Origin: Favolaschia claudopus
Taxonomy: Eukaryota; Basidiomycota; Agaricomycetes; Agaricales; Mycenaceae
Assembly (NCBI GenBank): GCA_037176885.1
Contig: JAWWNJ010000110.1
Location: 744,001 to 808,000 of the forward strand
Length of the DNA stretch: 64,000 nt
Reading direction: 5' to 3'
Shown piece after piece: positions 35,798 to 43,892 of this stretch (position 1 is the stretch's first letter; each line of letters starts with the position of its first letter). Position numbers and translations under genes: made by a program. The notes under the pieces were generated by a model. That model made no database searches and was not told the DNA's origin. It was given only the letters and a program-made list of their open reading frames with translations.

Positions 35798-35862
35798 TTT
35801 CAGAGTTGCAACTTGAACGAACGATGTGGAGCCCACGGGGGGTTTGCCGAGTGCCTACAATC

Positions 35863-35892
35863 GCGCCTGCAAGCTTATATACACGCAGGCGC
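35863..35892 (-). promoter_or_regulatory. TATA box inside a perfect 8-bp inverted repeat
   Basis: TATATAA on the minus strand (35875-35881), 78-84 bp upstream of the 7-TM paralogue B ATG, lies in the loop between GCGCCTGC (35863-35870) and its exact complement GCAGGCGC (35885-35892). Confidence 0.45.
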
Positions 35893-36438
35893 CAGCAGGC
35901 CCATTCGGCAGATCACACGGGGCGGTCAGTGCCATTGGCATGAGAAGAATCAGGCACCGAAAGCAAAGAAGAGCGGAATAAATTGTTCTATTCTACGTCG
36001 GTTCAAGGTAATTAAACGTATACTTCCTGTCATGAACATTACCTTCATTAGTCGATATCGGGTAACCACTGAAGACCGGCAAGTATACTTTGGGTTGAGC
36101 GAATTGAAAGTTGAATTGAAACATCGATACATGTATATAAAGTACACATTTCGAACTTCTGCAGCGCATAGGATAAGAGACAAAGGCAAGGAACTGTTGG
36201 ACATGGGAAGTCGGAGGAATGTGATGAACCCGAAGCAGAATCTGTGGCCCAAATTACGGCGGACAAACTCTGGGAAGGGGAACAAGGAAATCGTCAGCGC
36301 TGAATATGGTGAGGTAATTGCGGTACCTCGAAGGTTGCGCTCAGTTGCCGTTAAGCAAAGTAAGCAGCCGGTGAGGGCCGCTCTCTTCAAGACCCCAACG
36401 AAGGCATCAGCTCAAGATCAGCATTGCCGTGGAAGAGA
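35893..36438. other. Intergenic, no supported gene
   Basis: 546 bp upstream of 7-TM paralogue B and downstream of the small peptide gene. Long open frames on both strands across 35900-36500 lack homology signals, hydrophobic pattern or splice support; I regard them as chance. Confidence 0.45.
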
Positions 36439-36604
36439 TTACGCACCAGCTTCAGCCGCGCTCGGTGGCGCATCGCTAGTATCGCTGGCTACAGAAACAA
36501 TGAGATGTGCTTATGAGTGAAGAGATTTACGCACTGTCGACTGGCAACGCAGTGACGGCGATTGCGAGCAGGGCAAGAACAAAGGCGAATTTAGCAGAGT
36601 GCAT
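36439..36604 (-). CDS. Tiny secreted peptide (39 aa)
   Basis: Two exons, 36535-36604 and 36439-36488, joined by a 46-nt intron, give 39 aa: a clear signal peptide (MHSAKFAFVLALLAIAVTA) and a mature part of about 19 residues rich in S, T, D, A and P (begins LPVDTSDTSD). No Lys-Arg processing site, Cys or Tyr is present. A second GTGCGT donor overlaps the stop; if used, a third exon from about 36370 would replace the last residues and add a Tyr. It sits between a 7-TM gene and UstYa gene 2, which makes a processed peptide product conceivable, but no core repeat is seen. It could also be an ordinary small secreted protein. Confidence 0.4.
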
Positions 36605-37129
36605 TGTGGGGATGACAATATTCGATGAAGACCATGTCTCTTTCCGTATATATGTGAAAGGCAAGTGAAGCTGAAAAAGAACATGGTCAAATTTCAGCAG
36701 GTTCCGGGGTCTGCCTTTGGCTAAAACAGGGAGATGCACCGGAAAACGTGAGCGCGATTGCTATCCATTACAGGATTTGGTTGGCGAGCTACGGGTCCAG
36801 CGGCAGAAGATTTAATTGGAATTGTTGTGAATATGCAGCGGCGTGAAGTTCCCGCACGGTTTCTACCTGACAAGCATTTCACAGCTTGGGAGAAGATCGC
36901 AAGATCGGGAGCGTGTGATGGTCATGGAAAAGGCTGATTGATGGCAGTCTAAGCCACGGGGAGTCGGAATTGGCGACATTTATTCCATATGGATAGCATA
37001 TAGCACTAGATTCCACGGAAACAAAAGATCTGGCATCACGATATAGTCAGTAGCCACGCAGCCGAGAAAGCACTTCTGCATAACAGGATTAGCGAAGCAG
37101 TGATTTTATGGAGAATCGAGCGCCCACCA
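36605..37129. other. Intergenic, no supported gene
   Basis: 525 bp between the small peptide gene and UstYa gene 2 (both minus). Expected to hold the peptide promoter and the UstYa-2 3' UTR. Nothing else recognised. Confidence 0.45.
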
Positions 37130-38076
37130 TTAGTGGGTAACGTTATGAAACTCTTTCCATACCGACACCCAGTCGTTCCAGTTCTCGTCGACCACGGAAA
37201 TCACCGCATTCCAATCGCGGCAGACGTGAGTTGCGCCGACCCGATCTTGAGCGAAGTTTCGCTCAGTGAAATCACCAGGTTCAAGGGTCAGATCGGCCTG
37301 ACACAACGCTCGTTCACGCAGATAGTTGAGCTAGAGCAATTTTGATCTGAGGTCACTGATTCAAATAAAGCAAAAAAAGGCTTACGCAGTGGTGCAAGTG
37401 GCCCCAAGCGACATGGGGATTGAGATCGACTAAAGTATCGCGGAATTGCTGCAGACAGTGGAGCTTCAAGAGATGAGAAATTTCAACTCCTTCATGGACG
37501 CAGCATTCATACCTCGTGGTACATAGACCTATGCTTGATTAGGACGGATTCAGGAGCAGGTCATTGAGAAATGCGTACACGAAGAAAGTGCGGTGGTGTG
37601 TACCGAGTCGAACAGAGCCTGAACATATATTGTTTAACATTTCTTAATCGCTGGGAGTGCGGCTCGACACTGACCTACACCATCGGGAAATGCAGCATAC
37701 CATGCTGGCCTGGCTTCCGAACTCAGGGAGTAGTGAACGCTTTCTTCGACGACCATTTTGACTTTGTCGCCGAGAGGGACTCCGGGGAGCATGGTTGGAA
37801 AATCATCTTCGAGAAATGAGATGCAGCGCCACAGTGTCCAGCAAGATATTACCTCCTACGTAGGCTGCACGGCGTCGGTCTAAGTCACAGTGCATAAGAA
37901 AAGGCCGTACTATAGGAATTCGGATCCCGAGTCTGCCTGTATGCTTTGCCCAGAGACACCGGTAGTAGTTGGGTTGTTACGACGCGGACATAGCTGAATA
38001 ACGTCCAAGTAAAGAAGATAGAAACAAGGCTTAGAGAGATGAGCAGAGCGGAAAGAGTTCTTTCGTGCTTGACCAT
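37130..38076 (-). CDS. UstYa/DUF3328 family protein 2, canonical HxxHC motifs
   Basis: Assembled from short exons: N-terminal exon from ATG 38076 (TM segment SALLISLSLVSIFFTWTLF); an exon ending at 37681 (FLEDDFPTMLPGVPLG, VEESVHYSL); 37579-37618; a 16-nt exon 37513-37528 (SMYHE); 37386-37463; and 37130-37330. It has both canonical motifs, HELHC (YHELHCLQQF) and HLHHC (GHLHHCLNYLRE), then ALCQADLTLEPGDF and CRDWNAV. In UstYa enzymes the HxxHC pairs bind the metal and are needed for peptide oxidation. The junction between exon 1 and EDDFP is not certain (acceptor probably near 37845). Of the three family members here, this one looks most likely to be catalytically active. Confidence 0.72.
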
Positions 38077-38276
38077 CGCGAACTCGAGTTCAAGTTGTGG
38101 AAGGAGAGCAGTGGCGGCACCCGGACCGAGGACCGTCTGCAGTTCAACCCGGAGTCCTTTCAAATTACCGGCGGTCTTTCTCCCTTGAGTCCCTTCTGTG
38201 CCGTGCATACTGCACTCGTCTGCTATCCTCTACTTTGCAAGTACTGCAGATAGTCTTACAGAAACTCACAAGGAAA

Positions 38277-39242
38277 ATGGCTTTCCATGTTCGGCTTGCA
38301 TCCCAGATATCAGGTATTCAATTGTATCATCATTAACGCTGCTGGACGCAGTGAACACTGGCCGACAGATCGCGAGCTGGAAGACGCTGTCGATGTATGT
38401 GTCAAGGCCTATGTGGGAGGTAGGTAGCCTCTCCAAACCACATCGATTCTCTCTGCTTTTGCCAACAAACTCAGAAACCGCAAGCAATTCAATGGTAGGA
38501 GGCGATGAATCTCTTAAGCCTCTGATTTGGAGGGCCATGATCCGCGCCGGACTACTAGCGGGTGAAGTATATCTCGCCATGGACGATGATGCTTCTGGCA
38601 AGGTCATTGGCGTAGCGATATGGTTCCCCCCTGGCCAATCCTTATTTGACTCGTTAGACTCCCCGCTTCATTTTGACCTGATCTTAGCTAATTCGGTTCA
38701 TCATAGAGAAGAGCAGAGAGCTCTTGGGTTCGATGATTTCATGAAGAGATTATCTCCAGAGACACAGGAATTTTGGGCCAATTCATACATCCCAGTCGTT
38801 GACAAATATCTGGCGGGAGTCATAGGTCCCGAGGTATGCTTTCTAATTGAACTAGGACATAGCAAGCAGAGTATTCATTCTCTCAGGGAGTACGTGAAAC
38901 GCAGTACCTCAACCAATTGGCCACAGATCCCGCATATCAAAAGCAAGGTGTAGCTACCTTGCTCCTGAAGACGGTTCATGATAAGGCACATTCCACTTTC
39001 TTCTGTGTTTTAGGCCTCTCTGAAGTCTGGCCAACAGTTGGCACAAAGCAATACACGTCCGATGTTCGCACATTGTGCCGCCAATGAGAAGAATGTGTGC
39101 TATTGCATTAACGGCTAAATATATTTGCTAATACTCTTCTTTGTAGGCCCGATTTTACGAATCGTGCGGTTACACAGTTAGAGGGTCAATGCATTTACAT
39201 GCCCCAACGGGAGATTATCCGGTGATCGTTCTGACAAAATGA
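38277..39242 (+). CDS. GNAT family N-acetyltransferase
   Basis: Spliced product contains GRSEHWPTDRELEDAVDVCV, SLKPLIWRAMIRAGLLAGEVY, GVAIWFPPGQSLF, the acetyl-CoA loop YLNQLATDPAYQKQGVATLL (Q-K-Q-G-V-A) and NEKNARFYESCGYTVRGSM, a standard GNAT motif A/B pair. The family is common in basidiomycetes with unknown small-molecule or peptide substrates. The 5' end is uncertain: ATG 38277 or ATG 38287, the latter being in frame with the domain without an intron. At least four introns. One near 39010-39045 is short and its limits are unsure. Stop TGA at 39240-39242. Confidence 0.75.
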
Positions 39243-40091
39243 AGACTGGATGGCATACCTTTCTCCGAGAATATGTTTGTCCTTCATTTCAGGAAACCTG
39301 GTGCTCCGCCGGTTTACGGTAGCAATGCATCTATGTACGGTCGCATCATTCATTCAACATCCGTTCAGGCCAATTGTACAATCGTGGAATACAGCTCGGG
39401 CTGTCATAGGCATCTAACATGGGAACCCGACACTTCTACCGTCATCCCACTGAGAAAATATTCCGCGGTAAAAGACACATGTACGTATGCATGAAAAAAT
39501 TCTAGTGCGACCGGCGTATTGAAATTTCCGCTATCATAGAACGAGTGAGGAATGCAACACTCGGGATGCTCCGCTCTGGAAAAGGAAATTGGAATGGTGC
39601 AAGTCTAAGGGAATATTCTGGTCACATTGTCTCCCAGTGTCGACGCTCAAGGGAGCTCGCATATAATGGATTAGTTGACGAAAGGACGATAAACATCGAG
39701 ATTCATTCCGGGTGAGTGATTCATCTCATCTCACAAGGAGGGAACAACTCTTTGCCGTCCATGCCCGGAATCCGAGCCAAAAATCGCATACACCAAAAGC
39801 GCTGTATCCACCCAAGATCTCTAATTCTGGCTAAACCTTTTTCTGAATTGGATTTTGTTGAGAACGTGGTACTAACGTGGTATTAGGCGGCGTGCTGTCA
39901 TGATCCACTCCCGCCTGCCAGATCTGGCTCTGTCTGTCCAGTCCATCGCATCAGCGTGGGACAATCGGACCATATGAGGTTACTTCTCGAAAGGGCAAGT
40001 TATGCAGTCTCCTACCCAGCCGCAGTTTCGAGGTTCCTCAGTGCTTGTAGAAAGTATTTTCAAAGTGAATTCATTTGGGAATTTACGGGAT
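39243..40091. other. Gene-poor stretch
   Basis: 849 bp after the GNAT gene. One 73-codon ORF (39273-39494) has no recognisable feature. No RNA gene, tandem repeat or terminal repeat seen here; the stretch borders the inverted-repeat element. Confidence 0.45.
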
Positions 40092-40127
40092 CAGTGTGAC
40101 AAATGATGTGACAAGAGTTGGGATGAA

Positions 40128-40175
40128 CCTCTCCACGGCGGCTGGCACAAAACATCTGTCAACAACATAGCCACA
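40128..40175 (+). repeat. Left core inverted repeat arm
   Basis: 48-bp arm identical, but for one C/T change, to the reverse complement of 40549-40596. Confidence 0.85.
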
Positions 40176-40548
40176 AGACCCCGGCCTTTTTCGGCGATAT
40201 CCGCCCAAACTGATCGTCTGCGATGCACTCGCTATGAGTGGTGTCCTGGCGTCGAAAAGTCAACAGGATGGCCTGATATACAGTCCAGAGTCACATTAGT
40301 TGAATATATTTCACTTACACGGCCGACATCCTTATCACTTTTGAGGAAGGCACGGATCCCCAAGAGATACCTGATATCGAGGCAATTTGACAGCCAGAGC
40401 GCGTATTTCGACTGGGGAGTATTGCGACTGTGTGTTGGTAGCGATTTTCGGCGGGACTGGGGCCATTGCCGCGTGAATGAGACAGGCAGAATTTCTTTTT
40501 GGCGCGTTGTCCGAATGCGAGTGGTGCCGGATGCTTGCGGGGTCCTGG

Positions 40549-40596
40549 TGTGGCTATGTTGTTGACAAATGTTTTGTGCCAGCCGCCGTGGAGAGG
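40549..40596 (-). repeat. Right core inverted repeat arm
   Basis: Partner of 40128-40175; the arms are separated by 373 bp and could form a long hairpin in RNA or single-stranded DNA. Confidence 0.85.
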
Positions 40597-40833
40597 CTCA
40601 CCCAAAACTTCAGTCACACTTAGTCACACCAGCCTGTCACTCATTATTCCATTTTCTTTCGTCTCGGAATCAGCCTTGTAAAACTCCCTCTGTGACTGTG
40701 AGCCTCGAAACCGCGGCTGGGTAGGAGACTGCAAGTTATGATACATCCCGGCCCCCGCCCACAACAGCTACATTTGGCCTGGAATCGCAAGGACCCTGTT
40801 GCACAGCACCGTCCACTCACCCAACTCTGCAAG

Positions 40834-41618
40834 ATGCTCCCAACACCCACGAGATTTAGCAGCCAAGCTCTTATTTTTTTGCTCATTCTCCTCGTTGTCA
40901 AGGCTGGAAGCTTGTTATGGCTCCAGCAGCTTGCTCGAAGGTCGGCTACACGAGTGCATAGTGAGCGGTTGGCTGAAAAATCAACACCAAAACTCATTAC
41001 TATCCTCTGCAGGCTATGTTGGCGACGATTATCCAAGGGCATGGCCGATACCGATGGCCGGACCGGTCCTGATGCCGCTCGAGAATACTCGTAGATGTAC
41101 GCTTTCCAGTTTGAGCTCTAAAGTCATACAGACAAACATACGAAGCAGATATGATTGATGGCCCAGAGAGCAACCAGGAATGGGATGCAGCCGTTCCAGG
41201 GAATGGAATGATCTACCTCGGCGAGCAAAAACGAAAATTTAGTATCTCCATGTTTCATCGTAAGAGCACCTTTGCTGCATATCTCACATATTAACAATGA
41301 GATATGTAGAGCTTCGCTGTATTTCTCACTTGCGCAAGGAGATGTTCTCTGCCCAGAAAACGGGAATTGTGAAGCCTGACTCGCAGTTGAACCAGCATTG
41401 TTTAAATTACATGCGCCAGGTGCCCGTAGTGCCTTGAATGTTCCACATATACTCACATATCATTGTAGATGCTGTTCTGCGCTTCGGATACGATCCTCGA
41501 CGAGGTACTGAGCCCGGTCTCTCATCCCCTCGTCGTCCCAGAATTTTTTGAGTGCAAGGATTGGAGCTTGATTTACGACGCGGTGGAGCGGAATCAGAGA
41601 GAGAACCGGCCTTCGTAG
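40834..41618 (+). CDS. UstYa/DUF3328 family protein 3
   Basis: Five exons (40834-40960, 41013-41096, 41146-41259, 41310-41419, 41469-41618) sum to 195 codons. A TM anchor (ALIFLLILLVVKAGSLLWL) is followed by YVGDDYPRAWPIP, GNGMIYLGE, SMFHQLRCISHLRKEM, NQHCLNYMRQMLFCASD, and ECKDWSLIYDAVE. Closely parallels gene 1 in layout and motif form (HQLRC and QHC rather than HxxHC). The acceptor before 41146 was chosen because it alone keeps frame; comparison with gene 1 leaves that junction slightly uncertain. It begins about 200 bp after the MITE-like element. Confidence 0.75.
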
Positions 41619-41693
41619 CTTTGTTGTCACTTTGTAGTAGTTCAGCGAATAGTGTCAGTGGAAAGATTGCGCGGAAAAAGCTTTCAAAGGTTT

Positions 41694-43688
41694 TTATACG
41701 AAAACTCTGGCGGCACCATAATCGAGGAGATGATACAATAAAACCTTTCCCCTTGTGTTGCCTACAGCCACGTACTCGCTTTGCGCAGAGAAGTCGATGG
41801 CACTGACGTGCCCGGACGGCGTGCTAGACGTCGGCCAGTTAGAAAAGGCTGTGTGGCTAGGCAGATGGATCTGTGAAGAAGACGTTTAGAACCACGAAGG
41901 TAGGGACACGGAAGAACCTGACTAGTCGGAAGGCGTCCTTCTTCTCCTTACTAGCCATTGCCATTATCTGAGCGTCATGATTGAATCGTAACGTCGAGAT
42001 GGAGGTTGTGAGGTGGCCGAGTGTCTTGACTGGCTTTGGTTGAGACGCAAATGACGTGTTCTCTAGAGCATCGGAACCATAGATGTTGACCAAGCCAGTA
42101 TTGGATCTGGCTAGTTGTGAGACACCGTCAATTGAAGAAAATGAGGGAACTAACCCAATCGCCATCCAGCCTTTCGATGAACCTGACATCGCTCGAGCGG
42201 CGCCACGGAAACCACCTTCATCCTTCCATCGTCGCACGCAACGCCTTTCTCCAACATCCCACAGGAACACCTCCGAGTCATTGGTGAGGGCGGCGAGATG
42301 GCCGCCATCCGCATCAGCACCGGTCCACCACAGTGCATTGACGGTCGTTCCACATTTGAGACTGCCTACAACCTGCCCAGCCCCGCTCTTCCAATCCAGC
42401 AGATGCACGTTCCCTCCCCGTCCAGCCACAGCAAGCATATCTCCAGAAGGATTGAATGAACTGATCTCCATTCCTTCGGCATTGCCGCGCGCTCCTTGAG
42501 ACTGGCCGTCAGTCCCGCGTCGACGACCGCGTTTTCGAGTCGCAACGGACGTCGTAGAGTCATAGGAACCCCATAGTCCTCGCCCAGCTTTGTGTCGCAT
42601 TTCGCCGCGTTGAAGATCATAGACAAAATAGAATGGGCGTGCGCCTGTGAGGAGAACAGAACTGCCGGAAGGATGGAAGTTGATGGAGAATTGGGAAAGG
42701 GGAAGGGTAGGTATGTGTAGTGTTTGTAGGAGAGGAGAAGTGTGTCCGTCCACCTTATGAAAAAACATTTAATGTATTGTATGGTTGGGGAACGCACAAA
42801 ACGCACGTTGAACAGGCGTATACGCCGATCTGCGCTGCCTACACAGAGAACGGGCACTTGCGCACTGGGGTGGAAAGCGAGAGATTTTATTTCTCCGCAC
42901 CCCGACTCCGCCACTGCTTGGTTTGCATCACGTAGTCGTTCAATGGAGACAGTCCCAGAAGGAAGGGTAAATTTTCTGGGCCGAGAGGCAAGTAATGCAG
43001 ACGTGGATGATAAGAGACCATCAATCCTAACATCGTCTGACTCTCGGAGCCGTTCTTTCGCTGCTTTCGCCCAAGCAGGTTGGGGATTGATTCGTTCGTA
43101 CTGTCGTCGCAAACGGGATTCATATTGACCTCCAGTCAGGGTGGTTTCTGAAGGTTGGTCGCGCAACTTCCGAAGTCGTTTCGATTCAATAGAGACAAGA
43201 GGAGGATCAGACGGGTCCTCCCATGCAGGCGGTTTCTTTGACTTGAGAGGGTTGGGGGCGTCGTCCGAATCGAACTCGCTTTGGGAGTCAGAGGAAAGAA
43301 CATCATCATCGTCTGAATTATCATCGTTGAGAGATCTTTCGGAACCCAGGTCCTCGCCGTCTTCTTCATCGCTGTCCGAACCGTATTGCAAGTCCGAGAT
43401 TTGGGAGGGCTCCCCGCTGTCCACAAAAAACAGCTGTTCTAGTCAGAAACTTTTTGCGTTTGGGCGCGAAGCAATTACATCGGTATCTCTGAGGTTCTGC
43501 ATCTCCTTGCTTACGCTGTTGTCGGGCCTGAGGTCGAACTCAGTGCTTGCGGCGACATATTTTGCGCCAAATAAGAGACTCTCGAGCCTTCGCTCTTCAT
43601 CGTCTTTGCTGGCATCGTCCGAGAGAGGGTTCTGCACGTCGGACGCGTCGTTGGCGGTCTTCTGTCGCTTGCGGGGATGTTTTGGCAT
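41694..43688 (-). CDS. UTP18: U3 snoRNA-associated WD-repeat protein Utp18
   Basis: Starts MPKHPRKRQK at 43688. An acidic/Ser-rich N-terminus (SDSDEEDGED, DNSDDDDVLSSDSQSE) precedes a WD40 propeller: KSLAFHPSAQVPVLCVGSADRRIRLF; SINFHPSGSSVLLTGARPFY; ISSFNPSGDMLAVAGRGG; LRFNHDAQIMAMAS. The last exon ends GHVSAIDFSAQSEYVAVGN then GKVLLYHLLDYG, the conserved Utp18 C-terminus. It belongs to the UTP-B complex of the SSU processome. An intron joins DTD to LFFVDSGEP near 43445-43490. Divergent from OLA1 across 204 bp, which itself carries snoRNA-like introns. Confidence 0.9.
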
Positions 43689-43892
43689 TTGCAGAAAATA
43701 TTTGCCGAGTGTGACCATTTGTGACCCTCTACTTTGCTGCCATTTCGGCGTGTGGCTATGTCACAGTATTTTTTTCTTCGACGCCACCTGTTCGCTGCTT
43801 CGAATTCTGTGCTCTGCTGTCGATATCCTCCAGTTCACCTCACGGTCCAAGCACACCCCTTCTCTACCTCACTCCCACGTCTCAAGAAGAAA

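Larger units (their letters stand above)
40092..40632. mobile_element. MITE-like non-autonomous DNA element with ~90-bp terminal inverted repeats
   Basis: Sequence from about 40092 and the reverse complement of sequence ending about 40632 match over roughly 90 bp. The core is 48 bp with one mismatch (40128-40175 against 40549-40596; core begins CCTCTCCACGGCGGCTGGCA). Outer parts share GTGTGAC direct phrases. The ~370-bp interior has no transposase-like ORF. Size, long TIRs and lack of coding capacity fit a MITE. No convincing target-site duplication is visible, so the exact tips are approximate. Confidence 0.55.

Noticed and set aside
35786..36520. 244-codon plus-strand ORF
   Set aside because: Depends on a non-ATG-like start context, crosses the small secreted peptide gene, and has no hydrophobic, domain or codon pattern suggesting a gene.
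39273..39494. 73-codon ORF downstream of the GNAT gene
   Set aside because: No homology-like motif, signal peptide or splice context; likely chance in a gene-poor stretch.
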